The notes: generated by a model from the letters alone, not told the origin. Positions 17,544 to 28,777 are shown, counted from the stretch's first letter. The stretch: 64,000 nt of DNA from Undibacterium sp. CCC3.4 (GCF_034347425.1 NZ_CP133779.1:3596001-3660000); one strand, 5' to 3'. Numbers and translations are program-made.

Positions 17544-18730
17544 TTAAGCTTATACGCAATAGAAAATCCGCTAACGGCTTCTCCTTGGTCGAGCTGATGG
17601 TGGTGATCGTGCTGGTTTTGATGATGTCACTGGCGATTTTCGGCATTTTATCGACCAGCGAAGGAAAAAAGCGCACTTTAACGTCGGTCAATGACATCAA
17701 TCAAGCCGGCAACTATGCCATGTATCAGTTGGAAAAATCCTTACGTGCTGCCGGTTCCGGAATTTCACAAAATTACCAAACCGTGTTCGGCTGCCCATTG
17801 CGCGCCGCCTTGTCGGGCAATCAAATTTTGCCGTTCACCGGCACCATGGCCGCACCGTTTGCGGCACTCAACACCGCTTTGACCGGTAATTTCAGACTCG
17901 CGCCCTTGATCATCGCTAAAGATGCCACGACACCGAACATGAGTGGCAGCAAATCGGACGTGATCATCATGATGTCGGGCACTGCTGGCTATGGCGAAGT
18001 GCCGACCGCCTTCAATAGTATTCCTGTGTCTAATAATTTAAGCTTGATCAATACCGTCGCATTCAATGCCAATGACCTCATACTATTGATGGACCAAAGT
18101 GCCGGTACACCATGTTTTCTCTCGCAAGTCGATGCCGCCTTCACTACGGCAGTCGGTGTGACGACTTTACCTATGGCCGGCAGTTTTTATTCCGATACGA
18201 TAGCCGGCAACTCAATTTCCAGCTTGCCCGGCACGGCTATCGCTATGAACTTGGGCAATGCCACCGGTAATCTGCCGAACTTCCAAATGTTTGGTGTTGG
18301 CAATAATAACACTTTATTTCAATACGATTTATTACAAGGCGGGACCTTGAATACACCATTGGCGATTGCCGATGGTATTTTTGAAATGCATGCTTTGTAT
18401 GGCGTTGCCTCTGCCGCTGGTGGCGGCCTTCTTGATACTTGGGTAGATCCGGCAGCCGCCGGCTTCGATTATCTGACTTTGGAAAACGGCAGTGCCCCAA
18501 GTACCAAGACCTTGGTCACGATTAAAGCGATACGCGTAGGCTTCATCACGCGCACTTCACTGCCGGAAAAAGCCAGCACACCGCCGGCCACGACTGGCCC
18601 GATTAAGCTGTTTTCTGATCTTGGCCCGACAGTCACCTACACCCGCACGCTCACTGCTGCCGAACAGAATTACCGCTACCGTACCGTTGAGTTGACGATA
18701 CCCTTACGTAACTCTTTATTTCTGAACTGA
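17540..18730 (+). CDS. pilW: Minor pilin PilW
   Basis: A 396-residue prepilin-like protein: cleavage site NG-FSLVELMVVIVLVLMMSL, then NQAGNYAMYQLEKSLRAAGS, the PilW pattern (aromatic/charged helix followed by RxAG). The long Gly/Thr/Asn-rich C-terminal part forms the periplasmic domain. It sits at the pilus tip complex. It overlaps pilV by 4 bases and is 3 bases from pilX. Confidence 0.87.
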   Translation: MIKLIRNRKSANGFSLVELMVVIVLVLMMSLAIFGILSTSEGKKRTLTSVNDINQAGNYAMYQLEKSLRAAGSGISQNYQTVFGCPLRAALSGNQILPFTGTMAAPFAALNTALTGNFRLAPLIIAKDATTPNMSGSKSDVIIMMSGTAGYGEVPTAFNSIPVSNNLSLINTVAFNANDLILLMDQSAGTPCFLSQVDAAFTTAVGVTTLPMAGSFYSDTIAGNSISSLPGTAIAMNLGNATGNLPNFQMFGVGNNNTLFQYDLLQGGTLNTPLAIADGIFEMHALYGVASAAGGGLLDTWVDPAAAGFDYLTLENGSAPSTKTLVTIKAIRVGFITRTSLPEKASTPPATTGPIKLFSDLGPTVTYTRTLTAAEQNYRYRTVELTIPLRNSLFLN

Positions 18731-18733
18731 GCC

Positions 18734-19351
18734 ATGAATCACGTCACCCCTCATTTTGGCACACAGGTCATGGCCCGCGGCAGCATGGTGCGGCAGCGCG
18801 GGATCATTTTATTCGTCACCTTGATTGCACTGGTGATACTGATGATCAGCGGCATAGCCTTGGTGCGTTCGTTCGATACGAGCTTATTGTTAGCCGGTAA
18901 TTTGGCCTTCAAGCGCGATTTAATCAACCAAGGTGAGCGGGGCATCGCCGCGGCGCGCACGGCACTGTTGGCCGGTGGTACCCTGGGCAGCGATACCTTG
19001 CGTCTGACCAGCTTGGCAAGCAGCAATTACTCGGCAACGATCTTAGCGTCGGATGCACGCGGTTTGCCGCTGATGCTCACCGACGACAGTTTGTGGACCA
19101 TGACCGGCAGTGACATCGTCGACAACACCAGTGGCGTGACGATTCGTTACGTGATCGACCGCTTGTGCAATTTAAGCGGAAGCACCAGCACGGCCAACTG
19201 TGTACTCGGATCTACCTCCGCGCCGCAAGCGGCGAGCGCAAACATTCAACCTATTGTGCCAAGTGGCTCGGTGATTTATCGGGTCAGCATCCGTGTCAGC
19301 GGCCCGAGAAATACCCAAAGCTATATGCAGTCGACTTTATCCACTTTATAA
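18734..19351 (+). CDS. pilX: Minor pilin PilX
   Basis: A 205-residue protein: after a long charged leader comes RG-IILFVTLIALVILMISGIAL with VRSFDTSLLLAGNLAFKRDL and the following QGERGI, the PilX pattern. The leader of about 23 residues is long; an in-frame ATG at 18770 would shorten it. It connects the minor pilins to PilY1. The gap to pilY1 is 40 bases. Confidence 0.85.
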   Translation: MNHVTPHFGTQVMARGSMVRQRGIILFVTLIALVILMISGIALVRSFDTSLLLAGNLAFKRDLINQGERGIAAARTALLAGGTLGSDTLRLTSLASSNYSATILASDARGLPLMLTDDSLWTMTGSDIVDNTSGVTIRYVIDRLCNLSGSTSTANCVLGSTSAPQAASANIQPIVPSGSVIYRVSIRVSGPRNTQSYMQSTLSTL

Positions 19352-19391
19352 GATGTCAGCATCTGTCCGCCGCCACGCAAAGGAATTCACC

Positions 19392-22300
19392 ATGAAGCAG
19401 CCTGCATTATTGACACGTTTGCCGCAGATCTTGTTCGGCGCATTCGCGCTCTCTTCGCTGCTGACGCCGCTGGCAGCCCATGCCCAAGTCGCCTTGGGGG
19501 ATCAGCCGCTGTTTACCTCGATCGCCGTGCCGGGCAACTTGCTGCTCTCGCTGTCGGTAGAATATCCGACGGCGCTGAGCTGGGCCTATCCCTACAATAC
19601 CAATCCGTATAGCCCGGCGACCAATTATCTCGGTTATTTCGATCCCGCCAAATGCTACACCTATCAAGCTGTGGTGACGGCGCCGGAAACTCCGTATTTT
19701 CAATCTTATTCAGCGGCCACTAGCCACGCCTGCACCACCACCAGAACTGTCTCGCTGTGGAGTGGTAACTGGCTCAATTGGGCTGGCATGCAAACCATCG
19801 ACACTTTCCGCTGGGCTTTGACGGGCGGTTTTCGCTCCACCGACACAGCCTCGACCACGGTACTCGAACGTGCTTGGGCTTCGGGGCAGGGTGGTTCGGG
19901 CGAAACACCGACCAAAACCATTCCTAAGTCGGGCAACCCGGCCAGCGATGTCTCGGGTGCGACGCCATTTACTTGGGCCAGCGTGACTTCGCGTGTCTGG
20001 GGCGCGGGCAATCAAATTTGGGTTTCGAATATCTCGGCCGGCTCGCTCGATAGCGTCAACGCCGCCGGTACCACGGCGTATTCCGGCCAAAGTTCACTCA
20101 GCACAACGAATCCGGCCAACACCAACGCGACCTATGCACTCAACGTGCGCGTGCGGGTGTGTGACACGACTGTCAATCTCGAAGCCAACTGTATCAGCTA
20201 TGGCAACGGTGCCAAACCGGAAGGCTTGATGCAACAGTATGCGCAGAAGATGCGTTATGCCGCCTTCGGCTACCTCAATGACGGTTCTATTAACCGCGAT
20301 GGCGGCGTTTTGCGCGCTAATATGAAATACATTGCGCCGACCCAGCCGGTACCGGGGGCACCGAGCATCAGCAACACCATGGCCGAGTGGAGTGCCACCG
20401 ATGGCACTTTTATCGCTAATCCCAACCCGACGGATGCCACCAATTCTGCTGTTACCAAGAGTGGGGTCATGAATTACCTCAATCAATTCGGACAAGCGGC
20501 ACATACCTATAAAATTTACGATCCGGTCAGCGAACTGTTTTACGCCGGCATACGCTATTTTAAAAATCTCGGCAATGTCACTGCCTACACCAGTGGTGCG
20601 ACAGCGGCAATGATCGATGGCTTCCCTGTCATTACTGCATGGAATGACCCGATTTTGTACTCATGCCAGAAAAACTTCATCGTTGGTATTGGTGACGTCA
20701 ATACCCATGCCGATGCAAACTTACCTGGAAGTACGCTGACCTCCAGTTATGAAAGGATCGCCGATAAGCCGGTCGACACCACGGTCAATGTGCAAACGGC
20801 GACCGCCATGGTTGGCACTTTGGAAGGCATTACGACGACCGCGTTGAGAGGCGATAACGCGACCAATTTCATCGCCGGCTTGGCCTATGATTCGCATGTC
20901 AAAGACATGCGTCCGAATGATTTCCCCAACAGCGACGGTACTACCCCGAAAACTTTAATACAGACCGTCTCGACCTACTGGATCGACGTGCTGGAAAATC
21001 AAAACTATTCGAATAATAATCAGTATTATCTGGCAGCGAAATACGGCGGCTTCATCATCCCCAGTGGGTTTCAGCCGTATGCAAGCAGCAATGCTAAAAA
21101 CTTGCTGACGATAGGCGGCGGCACCACGCCCTTGACCACCACCATGTGGCATACCAATACCGATACCCTAGGCAGTAATAGTCGCCCGGATAACTACTTC
21201 AGTGGTGGTCAAGCCGATAAAATGGTTGCCGGATTAACTAACGCCTTTGCCAGTATCGCCAGTAATATTTCCGGCTCGACCACGGCGTTTTCGACTGTTT
21301 CCACCAAGCTGACCGCCGCCAATAATATCAGTTACGCGTCCGAATACAGCTCCTCTAACTGGACCGGCAATCTTTTGGCCAGCACGATTACCTACGACAG
21401 TTCCGGTAATGCCAGCAGTGTTACCAACTGGTTTGCACAGAGTTTGTTAACCTCAACGTCGACACGAAAAATTGTGACTTGCTGCACCACAGCCGGTGCC
21501 GCCTTTCCATTTCAAGCCAGTAATTTGTTGAATTCCAACCCGAGCAACTACGCGACCTTTGCCACGGTTCCCGGCGTGCCGACTGCCTCGCAATCGTCGC
21601 CTAATTATCTGGCTTATTTACGTGGCAGCCAAACTTTGGAAATCGGTCAAACCAATGGAGTTTACCGCACGCGTGCCGCATTGCTTGGCGATATAGTCGG
21701 CTCTAAGGTGGCAGCGGTCGGCCCACCTGATAGCGGCTTTTCAGAAAGTGCCAACCCTGGTTACAAAGCGTTCAAGACCTTGTATGCCAATCGCAAGACC
21801 GTTGCCTATGTTGGTGCCAATGACGGTATGTTGCATGCTTTCGATGGTTCGCTCGCCGGTGGCACGGAAATGTTTGCGTATATTCCCAGCTTTCTTTACG
21901 GTAGCAGTACCAGCGCACCGCTCACTGGCTTGGCGTCGCTCGGCAGCAGCAGCTTCGTCCATCATTATTTCGTCGATGGTTTACAACAAGCCTTTGATAT
22001 CGATCTCAATGCCACTTACCAAAGCAGCGACAGCAGCGCGGCGTGGAGTTCGGTACTCATAGGCGGACTGGGCAAGGGCGGCAAAGGCTATTATGCGATC
22101 GATGTTACCGATCCTGCCAGTTGGACCACTGAAACCGTACTTTCTGGTAAAGTATTGTGGGAATTTACCGATAGCCGCATGGGCTATTCGTATGGCCCGC
22201 CGGTGGTGGTGAAAACCAAGAAATACGGCTGGACCGTGATCTTCACCTCGGGCTATAACAACAGCGATGGCAATGGCTACCTGTTTTTCGTCAACCCCAA

Positions 22301-23195
22301 AACCGGCGTATTGCTCGAAGCCGTCGCCACCGGCACCGGCAGTGCCACTAACCAAACTGGCCTGACCTATGCGACGGCCTTCGTTAATAATTTCAGTGAC
22401 AGCACGGCCGATGCGATCTACGCCGGCGATTTGCTGGGCAATGTATGGCGTGTTGACCTGACCACCAGCACGGGCACCTATGCGGCACCGACTCAACTTG
22501 CCGTACTCAAGGATAGCAGAGGTAATGTACAACCGGTAACGACGCGCCCCTTGATTGAAGTTCAACCGGGTGCCTTCAAGCGCTATGTCTTGATCGGCAC
22601 CGGGCGTTTGCTGGCAAGCCAAGATATTGCCAGCCCGAATATCCAAAGCTTTTATGCCATCGCTGATGGTAACGCCACGAAATTTTACACGACGACCACC
22701 TTACCAAGCGGTGTAGTTTTCCCGATTCAACGCAGTAATATGGTGGCCAATACCAATCTGTTAAGCGGCATAGGCACGGCACCGGCGAATCCTATGGGCT
22801 GGTACTATGACCTCGGTGTCAGCAGCGGTAACGGCGTGGCCGAACGCATTATTATCAACCCTACCAGCACCAATGGCTTCGTGGCATTTGCTTCGACCAC
22901 GCCGAACGGCGATGTCTGTAACCCATCCGGTACCGGCGCAGTCTATGCAGTCAATTTCGCGACCGGCATCACTGCCTTGGTCGATGCGACCGGACGCTCA
23001 GTCGTGTCAGTGGCCTCATCGGTGATCAGTAACATTCAGTTTTACAATGTTGCCGGCCATCTGAGGCTGCAAATCGGCACTCAGAGTGTCGGCAACGGTT
23101 CCGGCTTACCAGCACCAACCACGGTGCAATCTGTTACGGAAGCACCGGTTAATTTTAGATCAGTCAACTGGCGTGAATTACCAACTGCGGATTGA
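19392..23195 (+). CDS. pilY1: Type IV pilus tip adhesin / biogenesis factor PilY1
   Basis: A 1,267-residue secreted protein. ATG 19392 follows AAAGGA and starts a signal peptide (LFGAFALSSLLTPLAAHAQ). The large N-terminal region is Thr/Ser/Asn-rich and less conserved. The C-terminal third has the PilY1 beta-propeller with VAYVGANDGMLHAFDGS, MFAYIPSFLYG, GGLGKGGKGYYAIDVTDPA and the Asn/Asp-rich loop YNNSDGNGY that may bind calcium. PilY1 promotes pilus extension, adhesion and surface sensing. It is the last large gene of the minor-pilin operon. Confidence 0.92.
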   Translation: MKQPALLTRLPQILFGAFALSSLLTPLAAHAQVALGDQPLFTSIAVPGNLLLSLSVEYPTALSWAYPYNTNPYSPATNYLGYFDPAKCYTYQAVVTAPETPYFQSYSAATSHACTTTRTVSLWSGNWLNWAGMQTIDTFRWALTGGFRSTDTASTTVLERAWASGQGGSGETPTKTIPKSGNPASDVSGATPFTWASVTSRVWGAGNQIWVSNISAGSLDSVNAAGTTAYSGQSSLSTTNPANTNATYALNVRVRVCDTTVNLEANCISYGNGAKPEGLMQQYAQKMRYAAFGYLNDGSINRDGGVLRANMKYIAPTQPVPGAPSISNTMAEWSATDGTFIANPNPTDATNSAVTKSGVMNYLNQFGQAAHTYKIYDPVSELFYAGIRYFKNLGNVTAYTSGATAAMIDGFPVITAWNDPILYSCQKNFIVGIGDVNTHADANLPGSTLTSSYERIADKPVDTTVNVQTATAMVGTLEGITTTALRGDNATNFIAGLAYDSHVKDMRPNDFPNSDGTTPKTLIQTVSTYWIDVLENQNYSNNNQYYLAAKYGGFIIPSGFQPYASSNAKNLLTIGGGTTPLTTTMWHTNTDTLGSNSRPDNYFSGGQADKMVAGLTNAFASIASNISGSTTAFSTVSTKLTAANNISYASEYSSSNWTGNLLASTITYDSSGNASSVTNWFAQSLLTSTSTRKIVTCCTTAGAAFPFQASNLLNSNPSNYATFATVPGVPTASQSSPNYLAYLRGSQTLEIGQTNGVYRTRAALLGDIVGSKVAAVGPPDSGFSESANPGYKAFKTLYANRKTVAYVGANDGMLHAFDGSLAGGTEMFAYIPSFLYGSSTSAPLTGLASLGSSSFVHHYFVDGLQQAFDIDLNATYQSSDSSAAWSSVLIGGLGKGGKGYYAIDVTDPASWTTETVLSGKVLWEFTDSRMGYSYGPPVVVKTKKYGWTVIFTSGYNNSDGNGYLFFVNPKTGVLLEAVATGTGSATNQTGLTYATAFVNNFSDSTADAIYAGDLLGNVWRVDLTTSTGTYAAPTQLAVLKDSRGNVQPVTTRPLIEVQPGAFKRYVLIGTGRLLASQDIASPNIQSFYAIADGNATKFYTTTTLPSGVVFPIQRSNMVANTNLLSGIGTAPANPMGWYYDLGVSSGNGVAERIIINPTSTNGFVAFASTTPNGDVCNPSGTGAVYAVNFATGITALVDATGRSVVSVASSVISNIQFYNVAGHLRLQIGTQSVGNGSGLPAPTTVQSVTEAPVNFRSVNWRELPTAD

Positions 23196-23206
23196 TCGCT
23201 ACCTGC

Positions 23207-23887
23207 ATGTGTAGTCTGTTTCGATATCAAAAACCCGGCAATTTTGTGTGCCTGACAAAATTGCCGCGTCTGAACAGCCGACTGCTGGCATGTGTCCTTA
23301 CCCTGGCAGTGCACGCTGGTGTGATTATTTGTGCGCTCGACGCCAAGCTAACGGATCAGCCTACGCGCGAAAATCTGTCGGCCCGTCCCATGACCGTGTA
23401 TGTTGGCTTTGGCAATGCCCGACCAGCCAAGCTGAGTACGCTTAATAATGCGCCAACAGCTTTGCCACAGCCGCCGCAGCCTGGTCTTAGCCATCGTGGT
23501 GCCGGAGAACTCGGCGCAGCCGTACCGATGTTCCTCACCAAACCAAGGGCAGTCGGGGGCAATGAGCAAGCCTTGGCCTCATTTTTACCGTCGAATCAAA
23601 TGGATTGGTCGGCCATGCCGGTGTCAGAACCGGATTTCGCGGCGCTCACCGATCTGGTCGACTCACCATCGCCCTTGAAGGCGCGCATCTATGTCGATCA
23701 GAATGGTCAAGTCATACGCGTGCTGTTTTTACGCACCAACGGCTTGCGGCCGGGCAGTCTTGATCAGATCGAGGGGATATTGAAAGCCACGCGCTTCATT
23801 CCAGCTCGCCTCAACGGCAAGGACAGTGCCTCTTACCTCGACTTGGAATTGCATGTGGCTGAAGTGGAGGGCAGTGGGCTACCTTGA
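23207..23887 (+). CDS. TonB-like periplasmic protein of the pilin operon
   Basis: About 226 residues with one N-terminal membrane helix (LLACVLTLAVHAGVIICAL), a Pro-rich middle (TALPQPPQPGLSHRG) and a C-terminal domain similar to TonB (PLKARIYVDQNGQVIRVLF then LKATRFIPARLNGKDSASYL). This is TonB topology, but no ExbB/ExbD genes are near. The start is unsure: TTG 23192 overlaps the pilY1 stop, ATG 23207 is used here, and GTG 23249 lies within a hairpin. Its place right after pilY1 suggests a role with the pilus, which is inference. Confidence 0.65.
   Translation: MCSLFRYQKPGNFVCLTKLPRLNSRLLACVLTLAVHAGVIICALDAKLTDQPTRENLSARPMTVYVGFGNARPAKLSTLNNAPTALPQPPQPGLSHRGAGELGAAVPMFLTKPRAVGGNEQALASFLPSNQMDWSAMPVSEPDFAALTDLVDSPSPLKARIYVDQNGQVIRVLFLRTNGLRPGSLDQIEGILKATRFIPARLNGKDSASYLDLELHVAEVEGSGLP
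23237..23265 (+). terminator. Perfect 11-bp hairpin just after pilY1
   Basis: GGCAATTTTGT and ACAAAATTGCC form a perfect 11-bp stem with a 7-base loop, 42 bases past the pilY1 stop. No T-run follows, so it is a weak terminator at best. It lies in the first codons of the TonB-like gene and may attenuate transcription or control that gene's translation. Confidence 0.4.
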
Positions 23888-24049
23888 ACATCCTTGGTCG
23901 GTTTGAAACAAAGCGACTGCATTTTTCGGAAAGCTTGGCCTAGGATCGGTATTTTCAGAAAATTCTTACAGAAATAACTTACTGAACTTTTTTCGGCCCA
24001 GCTATGATGAAGCCACAGGGGGAGCGACATCACAGAGAGGAGTTTCAAT

Positions 24050-24562
24050 ATGAAGCAACTACCCGAACACCGTCGGCTTGAGTTTCAACGCATCTTGGAA
24101 AATCTAGGACTGGGGCATGCCAGTTTGTACATTGATGCAGACGAATTGGACCGACAAGAAGCGATCGACACCAATGTACTCACTTCACTGCAAGCCTTTG
24201 AGCTAATCGTGCCATCGCTGTGGGACCCGGCCATGGATGCCGCCGACAACAGCGACGATACCTTATACAAAGTGGTGCGCTCGTATCCCAGTGCTTTCGG
24301 CCTCGACGACGAGCCGAGTACCGAGCAAGTGCGCTCGGCCATCATCACCATGCTCAGAGACAGCGCCGATCTGACTTTCTCTTTGGTCTATCTGGCCGAC
24401 GATGACAACGAAGCGGCCCACTTGTATTGGCCGGAGTACGGTGAAACCTTGCAAGATTACTGGGTGTGGCTGGTACGTGGCAGCGAATTGCCGCATGGTC
24501 CAACTTGGGCATTAATCGACCGACAACAAACCGACGGCGCGTATCACTACGGTTACTGGTAA
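24050..24562 (+). CDS. Hypothetical acidic protein
   Basis: A 170-residue soluble, acidic protein with no family that I recognise. The strong ribosome site GAGAGGAG lies 7-10 bases upstream of ATG 24050. The sequence has many Asp and Glu residues (SLYIDADELDRQEAIDTN; VYLADDDNEAAHLYWPEYGE) and an aromatic C-terminus (GAYHYGYW). There is no signal peptide or membrane helix. It is the last gene before the accessory island and appears to be a core gene. Confidence 0.6.
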   Translation: MKQLPEHRRLEFQRILENLGLGHASLYIDADELDRQEAIDTNVLTSLQAFELIVPSLWDPAMDAADNSDDTLYKVVRSYPSAFGLDDEPSTEQVRSAIITMLRDSADLTFSLVYLADDDNEAAHLYWPEYGETLQDYWVWLVRGSELPHGPTWALIDRQQTDGAYHYGYW

Positions 24563-24926
24563 GGATAAACGGCGTGCACTGTTGCCATGCAATTTATCCC
24601 CTTGCGCGTGGCAATGTGTGACCAACTCCGAATCAACAGCTTACGTAAGATGCTTAATTTCATCCAAGTGATCGCCATTTTCAGCATCTTTTGCCCCCTG
24701 TGTAGGTACACCTTCAATTTCGCATAATTTATATTATGTTAAACGACGACCCAAGTTGTAGATGTTCATAATTGCTTTGATTGGCTGTATTGAGCGCCCC
24801 CTCTGGAAACGAATATCTAAAGTCCTCCCTGTTCATAACTGAAAAGAAAGCTTATTTATAGATCTAGCCCTTTTGTTACGGTTTAAACCCTAGTATCCTA
24901 GCGGCTTTGCGCTGCTGGGTCACAAG
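24563..24926. other. Left boundary of the island; AT-rich, no gene
   Basis: This 364-base gap lies between a core-like gene and the recombinase quartet, where the left end of the element should be. It contains an inverted pair AAGATGCT / AGCATCTT with a 33-base spacer near 24647-24695, which could be a recombinase-binding feature. I see no clear repeat shared with the right side, so the exact end cannot be set. Confidence 0.35.
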
Positions 24927-26165
24927 TTGCCATACATCGTTCAAACCGTTCGTTTCGAATCTGGAGAGCAAATGCCTCTCCTTTGTTGGTCGGACTCCGC
25001 GCAACCAGTTTTACTTCCTTTGATTTACTTGATGCTGCGCCGGCGTCATAAATCTGTAAACACGATCCGCCGCGACGTTTCAGTTCTTAAATGGCTATAC
25101 GAATGGGCAGAAATGTCGCTTGGCTTAAATATTGATGCCCAAATTTTTGCAGGCCGCATTGAAAAAATCTCAGGACACCTCGACCAATTTGCCTATTGGC
25201 TTAGGTCAGGCCGTGTTGCCCTAAATGTTGTCGGCCGAATTGGCCGGTCCGAGCCTGCAGATTGGCTACATCCAAGAACTTATAACGAATACCTTGCAAG
25301 CCTCAGGCACTTCCTTTTGTGGGCTGCTGAAAGATACCCGAGTCAGTCAGAAACAGAATCGAGCTTGCGTCAGCAAATAGCCGACATCAAAAATAAAATC
25401 CACTGGAAATTTGAAGCCTTGACCTTGGGTGGTAAGACTGAAGTCGATGTCAAAGGCCTTGACTCTAGCCAAGTCGAGCGAGTCAAATCATTAATGTTTT
25501 TTAATGCCCCAGGCAATCCATTCCGCAATACCGCCAGGCTTCGCAACTGGATTGTCGTCAACGTTCTGCTCGAAACAGGCATGCGCCGCGGCGAGCTCTT
25601 GAAGCTGAAAACTACGGACCTTCACGAGATCGATGGAAAATTCTATTTGGTGATACGGCGCGAACCCGATGACCCGACCGACAGTCGAGCAGTTCAGCCA
25701 GCACAAAAAACTCTTTCGCGCACTGTCAGTATTAGTACGGCACTATTTTCCGATATCGAGCAGTACATATTGACTGCGCGCCGGCCGACCAGAAACAAGC
25801 GCCGCATAGTGCTCAAACATCAGTTCCTACTAACATCTGAGCGTGGAACACCACTTTCCTTGTCGGCAGTGAACTATTTATTTGATGTAGTGCATGCCCA
25901 TCTATTTCGGCAGTCAGATGTTCCTTTCCACCCGCACATCCTCAGAAATACGTTCTGCAATAACTATTTGGAATGGCGCGTGGACGACAACGGTGCGGTT
26001 CTTGACTCCGCTCTGGATGAGCTCAGACAAATCTGCGGTTGGAATTTGACCTCCAAAATGCCATTACGCTATGCCGCGAAATGGATATCCGCGCAAGCGA
26101 ATGAACACAATCGGCGACGGATTAATGCAGTGTGGAATGAGATAAATCGAAAGGATCAATTTTGA
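24927..26165 (+). CDS. Tyrosine recombinase 1 of a recombinase quartet
   Basis: A 412-residue recombinase. Catalytic residues seen are Arg in LLETGMRRGELLKLK (about residue 217), HxxR in FHPHILRNTF (about residue 333), Trp in ICGWNL and Tyr in PLRYAAKW. The start is TTG 24927, giving the N-terminus PYIVQTVRFESGE that is usual in this group; ATG 24972 is an alternative. It overlaps recombinase 2 by 4 bases (TTGA). Such adjacent recombinases act together in Tn554-like and recombinase-in-trio (RIT) elements. Confidence 0.85.
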   Translation: MPYIVQTVRFESGEQMPLLCWSDSAQPVLLPLIYLMLRRRHKSVNTIRRDVSVLKWLYEWAEMSLGLNIDAQIFAGRIEKISGHLDQFAYWLRSGRVALNVVGRIGRSEPADWLHPRTYNEYLASLRHFLLWAAERYPSQSETESSLRQQIADIKNKIHWKFEALTLGGKTEVDVKGLDSSQVERVKSLMFFNAPGNPFRNTARLRNWIVVNVLLETGMRRGELLKLKTTDLHEIDGKFYLVIRREPDDPTDSRAVQPAQKTLSRTVSISTALFSDIEQYILTARRPTRNKRRIVLKHQFLLTSERGTPLSLSAVNYLFDVVHAHLFRQSDVPFHPHILRNTFCNNYLEWRVDDNGAVLDSALDELRQICGWNLTSKMPLRYAAKWISAQANEHNRRRINAVWNEINRKDQF

Positions 26166-27544
26166 AACAGCGTTTCTTTGATTTTGACAATTCACATGAA
26201 ACGGAATCTCTCCCGACTGAACAGATGGCACCTAATGCTGGGCCAAAAGTTCCGAGCCGAGTGCGTATTCGAACACGTTATCACGAAGATGAAATTTTTG
26301 TAGAGACCAGCGGCGATATCTGGCAGCACAGCAGATATTGCTCTATCAAGTGGCGGAAATGTCAGTTTGATGGCCCCCTATTGGCGGTCTTCCGGCACTT
26401 TATCTGGTACCGCTTGTCGTCCTGTTCACCTAAGACTGCCGAAAGTGATTTTATTAACGTCGTTTCAATACAGGATTTCATCAACAAGTATTCTTTTCCT
26501 TGGTCCCTTTCCGCAGCTAAGGAAATTTTGACCCTGTGCACATCCAATAGATCTGCATTTTTCAGCTTTCGTCTTTTCTATCGCTGGTCGGCTTTAAAGG
26601 GCATACCAGGATTTTCGTCTGAAATCGCGTCATCGCTTGATGATCTTGCTAGCCCCTACTTTGATCCCTATTTGTCCGTAAAGTCGAGAAGCCAAGTCCT
26701 TACTCCAACCGAGGAAATTTTGCTGCTTCGCGCGATAGACGAGCTCGGCACGGATGATGATTATTTTTCATTTCAAGACAACGTTATTTCCCATCTTAGC
26801 TGGGAATTGGGATGCAGGCCCGAACAAATCGCCGGCATTGAACATGGCCACTACTCTGAAACTGTTGGACCAAATGGGTCTACGTACTACGATCTCAAAA
26901 TCATTCGATTAAAACAAGGCAATTACTCTTCAAGTTATCGAAAGCGAGTAATTTCGGAACGTGTCGCCTTGAAAATAAAAAAACTGATTCTTCTAAAAGA
27001 GGCCTACTGGCAAAAGACGAGTCAACCCGAAACTCCCCTATTCCTAACAATGGCTGGCCGCCGCATCAAAACTGATACCGTGCGACTCGCTATTGCTGGT
27101 ACTTTTGAATACGCTGTTGCGAAAAGCGGAACGAGCACCCTTCTACGCCATAACATGGCCCAAAAACTCGCTGATCAAGGTACTCCTGGGGACCTCATTT
27201 CAGACCTACTTGACCATACGACGAAGATAGCTGCGCGGCATTATGTGGCTGCGACGCCTGAGATAGGTCGCATAAAAACACGGGCGCTAGGGAAAAATGA
27301 AACATACAAAGAATTGATGGGTTTAATGACGGGCACCCCGATCAACAGTAAAGATGTAAAAGATGGCCACGCTGTAGTTAAAGGCGTCGTCGCCACTAGA
27401 TATATAGGAAATATAGGCGCCTGCGGCCTCGATACGGACACACATTGCGACAAGAACCCAATCTACTCTTGCTATAGCTGCAGAAAATTTCATCCTTTCA
27501 TTAATGGTGATCACGATGAGGTAGTGTCAGCTGTAATGGTCTAA
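26162..27544 (+). CDS. Tyrosine recombinase 2, C-terminus displaced by IS3 insertion
   Basis: The frame gives 460 residues, but the last few codons (27532-27544) belong to the inserted IS. Removing the IS and one AGC target copy restores an uninterrupted frame to TGA 28926-28928, a 505-residue protein that overlaps recombinase 3. Catalytic features are Arg in LGCRPEQIAGIEHGHY and the region TLLRHNMAQKLADQG, where the first His of the usual HxLRH appears to be Thr, then LLDHTTKIAARHYV with His and the nucleophile Tyr. A Cys-rich tail (GACGLDTDTHCDK; SCYSCRKFH) follows. Start is TTG 26162 with AAAGGA upstream. The truncation removes only about 48 codons after the catalytic domain, so some activity may remain. 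Confidence 0.85.
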   Translation: MKQRFFDFDNSHETESLPTEQMAPNAGPKVPSRVRIRTRYHEDEIFVETSGDIWQHSRYCSIKWRKCQFDGPLLAVFRHFIWYRLSSCSPKTAESDFINVVSIQDFINKYSFPWSLSAAKEILTLCTSNRSAFFSFRLFYRWSALKGIPGFSSEIASSLDDLASPYFDPYLSVKSRSQVLTPTEEILLLRAIDELGTDDDYFSFQDNVISHLSWELGCRPEQIAGIEHGHYSETVGPNGSTYYDLKIIRLKQGNYSSSYRKRVISERVALKIKKLILLKEAYWQKTSQPETPLFLTMAGRRIKTDTVRLAIAGTFEYAVAKSGTSTLLRHNMAQKLADQGTPGDLISDLLDHTTKIAARHYVAATPEIGRIKTRALGKNETYKELMGLMTGTPINSKDVKDGHAVVKGVVATRYIGNIGACGLDTDTHCDKNPIYSCYSCRKFHPFINGDHDEVVSAVMV

Positions 27545-27582
27545 TGTTTACGGACACCTCAATAGGAGGAATAATTACCTAA

Positions 27583-28769
<1,187 letters not shown>

Positions 28770-28777
28770 CCACTACA

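Noticed and set aside
21981..22646. A 221-codon minus-strand open frame inside pilY1
   Set aside because: Antisense to the conserved PilY1 propeller; no motifs and no start signals.
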